Positions 36,149-47,840 of a stretch of 64,000 bases of DNA are shown here, in pieces (position 1 is the stretch's first letter; each line of letters opens with the position of its first letter). The notes under the pieces were generated by a model. It was not told the DNA's origin. It saw nothing but the letters and a program-made list of their open reading frames with translations, and did not search any database. The DNA lies in the NCBI GenBank assembly GCA_023213395.1, contig CM041465.1, positions 104,725,741 through 104,789,740 of the forward strand, written 5' to 3'. Origin of the DNA: Cycas panzhihuaensis. Taxonomy: Eukaryota; Cycadophyta. The position numbers were made by a program, and so were the translations under genes.

Positions 36149-39100
36149 CTTCCCCTTAATGTCTAATGTCTTAAAATTCTAATATTCAAGTCTTCAAACT
36201 TGATCTTCATTTCTTTATGTTTTTCTGTATGTTGGAATCTATATCAAATTTGTAATAAGTAATATCAAACTGAATCAATTTGAATAAAGTTACATCACCT
36301 GTAATCTATAAATCTATCAATATCATGATTATCTCCTATAAGTAATTAAGTTATCACCATCTACAATCAATTGTGATTAACTAATAGCAACCATGATTAA
36401 CCATAATTCATGACTATCACTTGTCATGATATATGAACTTTTCTTAACAATCCCATATCTTCATCTATAAAGTTATTATAAACATCAATACTATCAACTC
36501 AATTATCTTAATAATATTATGAATAAAAATCATTATTGATATCCCTATAAAACAACAACCATTTACCAAAATACATGGATAACTAATCTTTGTAATCACT
36601 AATTCTCTAGGATGTTGTTTTGCATACATGGTTCATCAATAAATAAAATAACACTAGTTGTTAAGCTAATATGTTGCACAAGAGTAGCAAGAATATCTCA
36701 CCTCTTGCATATGAGAATAATAACATTTACTATGATGTATAAGAGTAGTTTATGAAAATTTTTCTTACCTCTTACATACAAGATAAATATATGTGATATC
36801 TCCATCTATGCATACTTGAAGTTTTCTTTTAACAACTAATAAAATTGTATAAACATCAACAAATCAATAAATTTAACAAACTAACTCTAGGAATAGGGCA
36901 TACCAATTGGCCAAGTCAAGTTAGCTACAATAAGGTAATGCAAACAATGTATTCTCATGCCTCTTGTCATATATAACAAGTCAAATTTTCCATTGACAAA
37001 CACTTATCATATATCAATTGGACTCCTCAACAACTGATTTGGGTACCAAGTGAATAATAACAGGTGGGTAATAATACCAATTCAATTTAACAACTCTCTA
37101 ACAAATAACTACAAATAATAATTAGGTCCTTCGTCAATAAAAATCAAGTGGTTCCATCAACCATTATGTGTGCAATAAACAAGGTGATTATGATATTTGA
37201 TTAGTGTTGTAATCACTTAGTCAAATGTATTCAATACCAAGGGGGATTTTCATTATGTCCAGCACACACACACACACACACATAATAAATTTTCATCAAT
37301 ATGTTCCATATCTTCAATCTTTTATTAGTTTTGAGCCTTAAACTATCATAAATGAGCCTTTAACTATTTATTTTAAACTAAATTTCCTCATTATTTCATT
37401 AATAATCATCAATATGCATCATTATTTATTTGGGAGTCTTTAAAATCATAAAAAATTGCTAATCAAATTTTAAATTACTCAAAAATAGTATATTTTATCA
37501 TTTAAAAAACGCTTTGATCAAGTTTATTAATTATAATTTCTATCATATGATCTCTAAAAGATGCCTTATGACCACTCATTTATATTGTATTAAAATTCTC
37601 TTTCCAAAGCAACTAATGGTTCGATTTTCAAACTCCTAGATGAAAAGTTATGCTAAAAATAGTGATAATATCTCCTAAAAAAACTATGTACTCTTGAAAA
37701 TTTTGACTTATCTCTATTTTTGCTTTGGATTGTGGTTGCATTAAGACTCTATATGACTAAGAGCTTTACTTCTAAGGAGATGCAAACTTAAAAATATTAT
37801 GTAATTTAATTTAATTTTTAAAACATTAGAAAAAATGTATCACTTAACTTAAAAATTTGAGCTTTTTGTAAAATGGTCAACATAGTCAACTTACTTTGTA
37901 TATTGTGATTTATTCATGGAATCGATTGATGGTGATTCTCTAAATTAGCTACATCTATGGGTGCCTATAATTGTGGATAGATATGCATATATCTTTCCAC
38001 AGTAGTTCAACATTTTAGAGTGGGGCAACATCTATTACACTTTTGTAGGCATTACAATCTTCAATCAATATCATCGATGTCATTCTTACTATTGTGGGTA
38101 TCTCTATGGTTTATTATGACTAAGTTTTCTCCATACTCTACTTCAATGGCAAACAATAATGAATACCTCTACAAATAGGTGTCCTTGATCTTGATGACAA
38201 TCGTGGGTGTAGGGAATATAGTAGGTATGGCAGGGTTAAAATGGGGCTTAAAATAGAGGAAATGGTCATTTGGCATATGTACAAAATAGACAGAATGAAA
38301 TTTTTGTTTCCATAAACAGTATTCACAATTTCTCAAATGAACAATGCCACTTCATAAAACTTGATAAAAAATCTATCATATTCTACCATATAACAACACT
38401 GCCTTGGTAAAACGATAAATGCCTTTCAAATATATTCAAACCCTTATGCAATTATTAAATCCTTAAACATACTTGTCTCATTTTCCATCACAAATATATC
38501 CTTATTTTTGACACACCCTTAACATGATATAATATATTTCATATACTATCATAATTTCTAGCCTATAAACTCTTAAAAAAATATTATTATTTATGTCTAC
38601 ATAAAATATCTATGATTGTTAGCATGTCACATATCATGTTGTCAAAACAACATAACTTTATAGTTTGCTTACCATCAAACTTTACCATATCACTTTATTA
38701 TTGTTCAACATACAGGAACTCTACTTATTTCATCTCAATCGCTAACATAATATCGACATCATTCTAGTAGTGAATCTTAGCTACAAGATGCTTGAAAAGG
38801 CCTCTAGAATGGTTCAAAAGTGATAACGAATCCTTAGTTTCAATACCAAGACACTCATAAAAGGCTTAACTAATGAACTAATAAAATATCTTCTCTTATC
38901 TATCTTACTACCACTAGTTGTGAGATTTAGTGAGATGCCTAGTCTCATAAATCTCGATCACTTTTGTAGGTCTATAGCCTATATCATTGAAGGAAATTAG
39001 TAATAGTTCTTATTTTCATATCACCTTTGGTGGACTAGTCTAAACCTGCACATTCATGCATATCGGTGCACCACATGCTTAAAATAAATGACCATGATAA

Positions 39101-39366
39101 ATTTAATAATCAGCATACCCCTTAGTTTTATTGTATTCTTCTTGATGCAACTTTCAATTATCTATATGCAGCTTCATTATCTTCATCTTGCTCCAAGATC
39201 TTGACTAAATGTCATTAGTATAATCAATTTTTTACTCATCAAACTTCTTCTAAAATTGGCTCCTATACTAGTACATACTAGCTTATAATAGGCTAGAAAT
39301 CTTTCATAAGTTTCCACAGAATCTTTCACAACCTTGGGGCTCTAATAAGCTTATAATATCACCATG
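36149..39366 (-). other. Element E interior
   Basis: Very AT-rich, with stops in all frames and a (CA)10 microsatellite at 37263-37282. On the minus strand MVKFDGKQTIKLCCFDNM near 38680 loosely recalls a copia gag start, but no zinc knuckle, protease, integrase or RT motif could be found. Confidence 0.5.
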
Positions 39367-39378
39367 GCTTTGATACCA
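39367..39378 (-). other. Element E primer binding site
   Basis: TGGTATCAAAGC on the minus strand, abutting the LTR, is the Met-tRNA type common in plant copia and TRIM elements. Confidence 0.75.
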
Positions 39379-39902
39379 TATTAGAATGTACTCATCATGT
39401 GTGGTGGAAGTATATCAATTAATTATAATAAATCAATCATATCATGAGAATTATATATACAAATGATGTATTGTAATATAAATATATCAAGTAATATCAT
39501 GAACATAAAGTAACAAATATTTAATAATCATTCACCATAATGAAATGAATATCCACCACTAGAGACAATAGATTTATACGTAAAAAACCTAGGAAGGAAA
39601 AACTATTAGAAAAGATTAGAGTCAGTAACTCTAATTTATTATGATGTCCAAATGATTACACCTCCAAGCTTGATCCATTCTTGATCTTTCTCAAGTTCTC
39701 AATGTGGTGTGTATATATATTTATAGATACAATCTCCTTATGAATAACCTATAATATCTTTGAGTCTTTTCATCATCCAATAAGATTTATATATGAATAT
39801 GTGTGTTGATCACATTTAACAATATTTTTATATATGGGATAATATAATTTTACAATTATATATTAAATATTATATGTATGAGAATAATCATATATTCCAA
39901 CA
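39379..39902 (-). repeat. Element E 5' LTR
   Basis: This is the second LTR copy, with the same ends as 35631-36148 and moderate divergence. Confidence 0.85.
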
Positions 39903-40514
39903 TAGTTAGGGGATTGTATGATCCATCCACTCCATCAAAAAATTACCCAAGCAAATAGGGCATTCACCTAATCACACTCGTTTCCCTAATAATCACTGTC
40001 ATGGACCACCACTTTGGTATCTAAAGTAGGTCGTAGATTGTCTCATCCCCACTTACTACATGGTAGTTTGTGTCTAGGTTGGCTAACTTATTTGATAACT
40101 TTGGATCTTGATTGTAGACCACTAATCCCCTCCCATAATCAAATCATACTTGATACTATGATATATATTGAAGTATGCAATAAGAAAGTAGACTAAAGTG
40201 TTAATATCCCCTTTAACAGCAACATTTTTAGCATCTAAGATAGGTCATGTGATGGCCTCATTCCCATCTACTATTTGGTAGTTTGGATCTAGACTTTTTA
40301 CACCCTTTAGGACCTTCAAATTTGATAATATCTAGCCCATCATGGCTTTAGTCTAGGTTGAAACCTATTGTAGTTATCATCTTTTACCCTGTGCCATCTA
40401 TGGATACTCTGTTTTCTTATGGTCTCACTCAAACATCTTTCTCCTCAATTGTTTTCCACCTTCTTTCATCTATCTAACAATTTTTTGGTTAAACCTCTAG
40501 AAGTTGTGACTACA
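39903..40514 (+). other. Tat-D spacer before the extra RNase H
   Basis: No supported gene. Two stretches near 40010-40130 and 40220-40310 repeat the same theme (TAGGTC..., CTCATCCCCACTTACTACATGG and similar, TGGTAGTTTG), an imperfect duplication about 210 bp apart. Confidence 0.4.
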
Positions 40515-40965
40515 TACATGACATCTATCATTCACACAAAGAAAGGAAGTTAGGAAAACCCTAGGCCTTCCATTATAGCTTGGGTCATTCAAACTCCTTC
40601 TAGTCAAGTCATTGAAAGTGTGGGTTTTATTCTCTCCTTTACCAAAAATAACATAGCTGAGTATGGTTTCGTTATAGGTTCTCTTCAAGATGTAACTCAT
40701 GCCTAACTCGGTCATATTACCCCTTGTACAAATTCCTTCTTAATTATCCATTAGTCAACTAATATCTGTGAAACCCTTAGCCCCCAACTTTGCATATTTG
40801 CTAACTTAACTAGGTCACTCTTAACATAATTCACTCCCATTTAAATCCATCATATACTTAGTGCTCAAAATATTAAGGTTGAAAGTCTTATTCACTACAT
40901 CCTCATCTAATACTTGTAGTTGATATTTGTTGACAACTCCCATCATCTTATGAAACTTTAGTCAT
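40515..40965 (+). pseudogene. Tat-D extra RNase H-like domain, broken
   Basis: The frame reads NPRPSIIAWVIQTPSSQVIE, FTKNNIAEYGFVIGSLQDV and then SPQLCIFANLTRSLL and IHHI. It aligns with Tat-A 49115-48700: GPSTAAWILCSP, TNNKDEY and CPHLRTFASVVRSLL. The pattern is an RNase H fold. The first catalytic Asp is replaced by Lys in HTKKGS, the Glu survives in IAEY, and the Asp of the CDS motif is Asn in CTNSFLII. It lies after integrase and the antisense gene, directly before the polypurine tract, and is distinct from the normal gypsy RNase H. Confidence 0.75.
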
Positions 40966-40980
40966 TAAGCTTGAGTTGCT

Positions 40981-40991
40981 AAGGGGGCAAA
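40981..40991 (+). other. Tat-D polypurine tract
   Basis: AAGGGGGCAAA is followed by TATTTCC. The Tat-A counterpart is AAGGGAGCAG followed by TGTTTCCC. Confidence 0.6.
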
Positions 40992-42119
40992 TATTTCCTT
41001 AAATTTTGGCCTCCTTTCTTTTCAAGTATGGTTCCCTCTTTATATTTGATTTGTATAGTTTGGCTTGGTTGTTATGATGCCATTATGCACTATGAGTACC
41101 TCTTTTACAACATCGATGATTGGGATCTATTGTGCAAAAGTTCAAGGCTTATGCACCTTGTATTACTAGCCACTCTCTTTTGCTATGTATTATTTTCTTG
41201 GTTTGGCACTTTTTTTGAGTTTGTCAACTTGTTTCTACTTAAAAATACCTTTGTGTATGATTTTAAATTTTAATGGAAATCCCATTATATTTACTAAGTC
41301 CTTGTCAAAATTGTGATGGAATATAACATACAGTCAAAATTGGTGACACAACCCTTGTAAATTTAGTGGTATCCTCCTAACTTTGATGGTATTATTTATT
41401 ACACTATCGTGATAAAGAAAAACTTGATTTTTGCATCATTTTATATTCTATTTTGGATTTTCTACTAAACCAAACATAATAAATAGATACTATAAGTATA
41501 ATACAAGTGGCTTCTTATCAAAACCATATTATCTATATTTAATCTTGTAAGCTCATATGGTATTGAGATTTTTAGACTTTTGGATCTTTTTCTACTCCTT
41601 TGGTTGTCCTCTTGATTTGGTCTCTCTCTTGTGAGCTTGTATTATTGTGTGTGAAAGTCTTGGATGCTTGTGGACAAGTCATGGAGATTCTTTTTTTGTT
41701 TGTGAAGTAAGAAAATTAGTTGGAGAGAAATTGACTAATCCTTTGGTGTCTCATTGCTTGGGGACTTCTCCCCTTCATTCTAGCTTGTTTAAATCTCTTT
41801 TTTTTAATTCATTTTTGTTCTTTAATTTTTATCAAAAGTTGGTTGCCTTAAGTTAGCACTAATATCCATTTACATTTCTTTTTAAAAGCAAATTAGTATA
41901 GTTCTTATTTCCTTCTTATTTAGGAAGTACGATTTACCATTAATTTTCTTCTTTCATGTTGTTTATGTGAGAAAAAAATATAGTAGCTAACTTTGCATGT
42001 GTTTGTTTATGGTTTTCTTCATTTCATAGATATATTTCATTCGTTGGCCTAAATTTTAATATTTGTTTCTTAATAGCATTTGTGACTAGGCTACCAATCG
42101 AGGGTTCATCCCTTAATTG
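40992..42119 (+). repeat. Tat-D LTR (boundaries tentative)
   Basis: It starts after the polypurine tract with TATTTCC (TG decayed to TA). It contains a 20-bp periodic block at 41302-41396 and a TATA-like CTATAAGTATAAT at 41490. The right end is placed at a primer-site-like sequence. Overall it differs from the Tat-A LTR, so Tat-D is from another subfamily. Confidence 0.45.
41302..41396 (+). promoter_or_regulatory. 20-bp periodic repeats in Tat-D LTR
   Basis: GTAAATTTAGTGGTATCCTC (41357) is followed by CTAACTTTGATGGTATTATT (41377) at 20-bp spacing. They are preceded by TTGTCAAAATTGTGAT at 41302, which recurs upstream of the Tat-D antisense gene at 34618. Confidence 0.45.
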
Positions 42120-42135
42120 TGGCATTGTTGGGACC
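42120..42135 (+). other. Possible decayed Tat primer binding site
   Basis: TGGCATTGTTGGGACC followed by TGGTTCCC resembles the primer region of Tat-type elements (TGGCGAC..., TGGGGAC, then a TTCCC motif). Two or three bases are missing relative to Tat-B. Confidence 0.3.
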
Positions 42136-43559
42136 TGGTTCCCATTACTTGCATTCAACTAACTTGATTGCTTGCTCCATTGCCTCACCTCCTCTCTTGC
42201 ATGCTAGCATTACAAGCAAATAAATTGGCCTTCTAAGAACAATTTTGAGGTTCCTGCACCCTCACATATAAGTATAATTAGCATATGATATTTCTCTTTT
42301 GGTTTCAAATTTCCTTTAAGGTTTACATATTACATTTGATGCTTTAAAGTTTTTTTAGGTATATTTTCCTTTTGAGATTTATATTATGGGTTTCTTATAG
42401 CAAAGAGAATTTAATTAACATCCTTTTGTGTAATCTTACCTTGGCTTGCGATTGTATTTGTAGCCTTTCTTACATTTTAAGTCACTTCTCTTGAAACCTA
42501 ATTTAAGATACCCCTCAAAGCAAAAAGTGATAAAGCAAAAAAAAAAACAAAAACTAAAATAACAAACCTTAAAGCTATAAAACATAAAGAAAAAAACAAG
42601 ACAAAAAACCTTCCAGAAGGGTAATCCCCATCTTACCTAATAGTTAACTCTTGTTAGTTCATTTCAAACTTCTTGCAAACTTTGTTTGTTTCATTTATCA
42701 TTTAGGTGCATGCAATTGTGAAGAGAAAAGCCAAGTGTAAGTGCACTTGGAGCTTAGATCCTCTAGTTTGCTTGTTTCTTTTAGTAGAGTTGCTTACATG
42801 ATCTTGATTGTCTCCTTCATACAATTTACTTAGCAAGACTAGCTAGAGGTATATTTACATTTGCTTGGTGCTGCTTACGTGAAGCATTATAGTTACACTC
42901 CATCGTTTGCTTGTGCTTGTTGCATATTACCAACACCTTTGTAGTGAAAATAACATCCATAAATATTATCACACTAGCATATATGGAATCAACTGTCAAA
43001 ATAGACCCAACTCACTATTAGTGTATTGTGCAAGAGGGGTTGAGGAGATATAAGGAGATAAAGCCTCTTTGCTTAGGTGGAGTTATAAGGAGACCTGTAG
43101 GGATTTCTCAGGGTTGTAAGCAAAGCCCTTAGATGGGATCTATCATTATTGGCTAAACACGTTTAGTGATAAGCCAATGTATAAAGTGAGGTACAATTAG
43201 GTACCACTACCCAGGCCTTAGACATATTTGTCTCAACATAATAAGGGGCATAGGAAAAGTAGTGGAGATCTTATAGGTTTTTTCCTTCAAAACCCTATCT
43301 ACTTCTTTAATCCCTTTCTCTATTTCTCTTCTCCTCCATAAGTCAAAACTATTATTCATGCAACCCTTATTATCATCTACTCTTATTCTGTAATGTCATC
43401 CTTTGAGTCATATCTTGAGTAACTATGCATTGTATCATTATTTAAGTCAAATTTAGACCTATTGTTACATGTTGTTTAGTTATTCCCCTTTTACATTCCC
43501 TCTCCCTACGAGAGGTCTAGTTCATTTGGGGTCTTCATAATCCCAAATGAATAATCATC
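42136..43559 (+). other. Unassigned stretch
   Basis: No gene or LTR pair was recognised. An A-rich patch lies at 42530-42605. If the primer site at 42120 is real, this would be the leader of another Tat-like element. Confidence 0.3.
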
Positions 43560-44990
43560 AAACATTATGGACATAGAGGTTGAAGAGGAGAATCTAACTC
43601 TTATATAAATCATCCCTGTTTAAGTGGAAACCCCCATTCAAACTAGACCTCAACAACTTGATACTCAAACAATGGAAGAGCAATCATGGAATATTCAAAT
43701 TATATAGATAATGGATGATATATCTCAATAAGGGGAGCAACCTAATTAGGATCAAATGTTCACATTGGATCCTTGGGTTGCTAAACATATCAAGTTTAGA
43801 AAATTAATAATAGAAGCAGCCCAAGGCCCATCTTTTAACCATGCAACTGAGGAGCAATTTTACTAGTGGAGTAGGGAGGACAAAATGTTGAGGAAGGCCA
43901 TGATTAAAGGAGAAAGATAAGTTGAGACCATTTCATGGCCAATGAATGATGACTTTATTGTAGAGTCAATTGATTGCATATGGGCATGGGATATATGGTC
44001 AAAGATCAGGTCCTTACTCTACAAGCTTAACTACATAATGTAATGTAGGAAATGAAGCAATAAGGGTAGAAAACCTGGGTCTCAATGAAAAATTAAGTCA
44101 CCTCACAAAGATATGAGAGAAGCTACCCATGCAACGTTTGTAGGATAAGGCCAAACAAGAGATAGGAAGGATGTAATAGAGCATGTCCAAAGTGGAAAGG
44201 CTCTGCAATACAGAATACTTAATTGAAAAAATTAAAGAAAGTAGAATGATAACCCTACACCCTTAAAATTTTATGAATAGACTATTCACACATTAAAGAA
44301 GGATAAATAGGTTAAACTAAGTCTCCATAAGGGTACAAACCTCTTATGAATAAGAATTATAGGAGAATAATACATTAAATACCTTTGAGCAATAAGTAGT
44401 TACATTAGGTGCCTAAGCTCATTAAGTAAAGCCATCTATTCATAAATGATGGCACACATTAAATGAGAGATTAGATAGGGATAAAGTAGTAGTTGAGGGT
44501 ACCAAAGAGAGGGAGGAGGTAATAGAGGCTATGATGGCTGAGATGAGCTCTTTAACAAGTGAATTTGACTTGTCTTCTTTTGAGAAGGAGGAACTTTTGA
44601 GTGAAAAGGAGTATATTGAAGCCACTAAAGAAGAGACAATGGAAGTTGTATAATAATTTTTCTTAAAATAAGAGACTAAACCCAAGGACCAGGATATTAA
44701 AATACTTATTTGGAACTCCTAGAATTTAGGTATTTAAAGCATAATAGTGAGCTAGAACTAAAAGCTCAATCTAATAAAGGAGAAAATATACAAGTTAGAA
44801 GGGATCACAGAAATGTACAACTCACAATTAATCCTAAATTTGCACCAAGAGTTGGTAGTTAGGAAGGGTATACCATCTACACATGGAGGCACCCAAAGCC
44901 AATAAGGATAGATGAGCATGTGTGGGCCTAAAAGATCTACTTTATTATAGTTGGAGATTTTGGTAATAAAAGTAGCCACTAAAATCAATT
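43560..44990 (+). pseudogene. Coding-like relic, not recognised
   Basis: The plus strand keeps protein-like blocks despite many stops: DPWVAKHIKFRKLIIEAAQ, EEQFY, SREDKMLRKAMIKGER, ISWPMNDDFIVESIDCIWAW and, near 44800-44900, VQLTINPKFAPRV and YTIYTWRHPKPIRIDEH. The charged and aromatic composition is unlike the AT-rich noise around it. It could be a gag- or coat-like part of an element not otherwise represented here. I cannot assign a family and suggest no function. Confidence 0.35.
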
Positions 44991-45127
44991 GGTGAGGATG
45001 ATATGAGGTATATTTATAAAATTAATATAGTTGTATTTTTCCAATAACTATTAACAAATAAGTTTACTTTAAATGATATTTTTCAAAAGGTAGTTAACAA
45101 AAGTTTTGAAGACTCATGTTGTAGCTA

Positions 45128-45218
45128 AGAAAATAGTAGGATCTAAATACATGTGCCTGAAATATTTTGATTATTATACTTGAATCATGGCACATGTATT
45201 TAGATCCTGCTATTTTCT
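45128..45218. repeat. 30-bp inverted repeat with 31-nt loop
   Basis: The arms at 45128-45157 and 45189-45218 are complementary at 29 of 30 positions, the odd one being a T-G wobble. The right arm ends two bases before a Met primer site. It may be the end of a short LTR that is internally palindromic, or a local inverted duplication of an LTR end. Confidence 0.8.
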
Positions 45219-45220
45219 CA

Positions 45221-45238
45221 TGGTATCAGAGCTAGAGC
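45221..45238 (+). other. Met-type primer binding site, orphan
   Basis: TGGTATCAGAGCTAGAGC follows CA at 45219-45220, the expected LTR end. No matching second LTR was found. It could belong to Copia-3, whose leader Tat-A would then have split. Confidence 0.65.
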
Positions 45239-45689
45239 GTGCTTGATTTTAGAGTATTTTGATGATTCTAAGCTTATTTTACTTCATTTTCTTCATGTTT
45301 TATGAAAAATCTAAGATTTTATGCAGTACTAGAGCTCATATACAATTGGTTGCAAGAGATTTTAGCCTCCCACAGTAGATTTCAAAGCTCATTTACATCC
45401 ATCTGGAGTTTTACTCAGTTTTATTGAAGAAAATGTGAGAAAAATCACGTTTTTAATTGATGCAACCATATTATTGATGATTTTTACTTGCTAGAGAATT
45501 ATTGGGGTTTGTAGAAGCTCCACACCCATTTTTAATGCCTGACAGAGGAGTTTTTTGGAGGTTTTTGGATGTTTTTTGCTATGTTCTTCATTACAGGGCC
45601 TACGAAGGATTTGAGACTTAGGCAGCTTCGTGCGACTTGCACATAGTATATTTTTTAGTCTCGTCTATTCTATTAGCTCCATATAGGTG
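45239..45689 (+). other. Leader-like sequence between primer site and Tat-A
   Basis: AT-rich with no gene. By position it is the leader of the element primed at 45221, cut by the Tat-A insertion at 45690. Confidence 0.45.
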
Positions 45690-47625
45690 TGAAACGCATC
45701 TACGGGGTGGTCTCCTATGCTTAGTAAGATATGACTATATAAAAATGAGTCAGGCTAAGAGTCAGATCAATCGGTAAGAAAACATCACGCAGGCTGTCCG
45801 TGCACCGGAGCGCGGATTCGGGACATGCAAATGGCGCCTAGTTGCTTTAAGGTGATCTTGGGAGAGGGACGCAAGGCGAGGCCTTGGGTCGTCCTAAAGG
45901 GTGAGGCCCTTCTACCCCTTGGATGGCTGGGAAGAGGAAGAAGGGACTTAAAGGGGTGCGTCTTCTCAAGAAAGAGAGAAGGCAACGTGCAAGTGAGTGT
46001 GCGTAGTATAATATACTATGTGTGGGCTAATCGAAGAAGTGAGAGATGAGTAACTCACATTCAAGAAAAACTGTCTACACGTAATAAAAACAACTACAAA
46101 CAAAAGACATGTAAATGCAAAGATGTATTCCTTTCTTTTTTTCTGTTTCCTATGTATTTTAATATGCAAACATATGCATGGAAGAAAAATGATGTAGGAA
46201 AACATGAAAGGAAAAGAAGAATACCTAGACATGGCATGCAAACGAGGTGTTACGATCTTCGTTTCTTTGTGTTCCTTTCCACTCAAACTTGTCGCGTAGG
46301 TGAGACCAGCCGGCGATGGTTGCTGTGAGCGGTCAAGGGGCTATCTTACCTCCCCAAATGTGCAAAAGAAGCAAAGCAAAGCGAAGGTAAAGACAACGAA
46401 AAAGAAACAAGGAAAAGCAACTAACAAGAGGCTAACCTGTTAACAAACTCGCCTCATGTGTATCGCCACTATCACAAGACTTGTCAGTCAAAACATGCAA
46501 GTTTCTCCCTCTCGGAAGAGGGGGTACCAAATATATCTACTATATGTATGCATAAATATAAAGGGGCTAAAATCAAATAAAATCAAGAACACGTGCACAT
46601 TACTCCAAGAACTCCAAACAGGACTCAAGCAAGCATCAACACCAGTCAGTACCCAAAGGGAAAAGAGTTAACCTCAGAATGGCTAGCTCACTCACAGAAA
46701 TCCCCACATGGCCTCGAGGAAAGAGAAATAAACTATATTGACTGTGTGGGACAGCAGGTAAGAGAGAAGGAAAACTAGTGGAATAATGTACAAGCAAACC
46801 CAAGGGACGAGATGCTATAAGCAGCAAATCGTCCAGTTGGGATAGGCTATGGGTCATGAACCAATCGGGAGTAGTTTTGGGGCTTATGTGGTGCCCAAAA
46901 CTAGCAAATATGGGCCTAAAACCAGCATGGCAAGGGGCTGCCAATGCTGGTTCAGATTTAGAGATAGGCTCCAAAGTCCCTAGCCCAGCTTCAAGGGAGG
47001 CAGTAGGTGCAAGGAGGAAGGAAAAGAAGGGTTTGGACCCTTGGGGAGAAGGTCAACAAGGGGGACTAACCCTGCCTTTCTCCCTTCACTTTTCCTTATG
47101 TTACCCTCTAGCACAGCCACCTTAAAGTGGACTTGCAGGATAATGAGGGCAAGCACTATAAAACAAGGTGCAAAGAGCTAGTGCTAAATGGGTACAAAGT
47201 CAAGAACAACAAATATACCAAGAACTGTTCATAGAAAGCAAGGGAAAAATATAGATTTTAGAGCCAACAATGAGGAGTACCTTACAGCAGAGAATAGGGG
47301 CTTATTCCTACTGGAAAATAGGAGAAAGAGCTTGTGTTTGACATGCTTTAGAGGCTGGCTTAGAGGAGAGGCCACCGTGAGAACACCACTATGGTTTTGA
47401 GACCTTAGAGCTTTACCTTGGAGAGTTCCTATGAATGCTCTTTTTCCACCATGTGAACCTATAAGAGGAGGTCTAAGCTACTGGTGCTGGGCCTCAGATG
47501 CAGTAAGAATCCTTGTAGGAGGAGTAGCAGCCAAAGAGTGTGTCCTTTTGCAGTAGGTAATAGAGAGCTATAGGAGTGCAATCAAAAAATGGAGGAAGAA
47601 AAGGGCAAAATGATTGACTTTTTGG

Positions 47626-47633
47626 TTTTTATA
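47626..47633 (-). promoter_or_regulatory. TATA-like box in Tat-A LTR
   Basis: TATAAAAA on the minus strand, 128 bp downstream of the 20-bp repeats; Tat-B has a TATA box 121 bp downstream of its repeats. Confidence 0.5.
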
Positions 47634-47760
47634 TTCCACTAACCCTAAGTGAACGTTTAGAGTCATGGAGAAGTCAAAAGGTGTGGACGCCACATGGCAG
47701 TTCCACGAAAAGAGTGGGAACTGCCGCGTCTATTTTAAAAACAAATTCAAATAGTCACAC

Positions 47761-47840
47761 CGTGGTAAACTTCGCGGTACTGTGGTAAACATCGCAATAC
47801 CGTGGCAAACATTGCAGTACCGCTAAGTTTACAGCGGTGC
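47761..47840 (-). promoter_or_regulatory. 20-bp tandem repeats in Tat-A LTR U3
   Basis: Units CGTGGTAAACTTCGCGGTAC, TGTGGTAAACATCGCAATAC and CGTGGCAAACATTGCAGTAC are consecutive and exactly 20 bp each. They are followed by an inverted unit CGCTAAGTTTACAGCGGTGC. Position before a TATA box suggests upstream promoter elements. Confidence 0.6.

Larger units (their letters stand above)
35631..39902 (-). mobile_element. Element E, minus-strand LTR retrotransposon without recognisable genes
   Basis: Two LTRs of about 520 bp (35631-36148 and 39379-39902) flank a 3.2-kb interior. On the minus strand a Met-type primer site TGGTATCAAAGC adjoins the right-hand LTR, and a polypurine TTAAGGGGAAG adjoins the left-hand one, fixing the orientation. 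No copia or gypsy domain was recognised inside, so it may be non-autonomous or too decayed. I did not find a target duplication. It splits Tat-D between the antisense gene and the extra RNase H. Confidence 0.8.
30691..42119 (+). mobile_element. Tat-D, 5'-truncated gypsy Tat-type element split by element E
   Basis: In plus order it holds the RNase H-integrase linker and integrase, the single 30-nt motif, and an antisense PMD-like gene with coiled-coil tail. A 20-bp repeat block and an insertion (element E) follow, then an extra RNase H domain, a polypurine tract and an LTR of about 1.1 kb. The order is the same as in Tat-A. It lacks gag, RT and a 5' LTR. The right boundary is taken from a primer-site-like sequence at 42120 and is uncertain. 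Confidence 0.65.

Noticed and set aside
37263-37282. CA dinucleotide run as a possible regulatory site
   Set aside because: It is an ordinary microsatellite with nothing conserved around it.
46636-46974. 112-codon open frame on the minus strand in the Tat-A 3' LTR
   Set aside because: It lies within the LTR, and the equivalent 5' LTR and Tat-B sequence do not conserve the frame.
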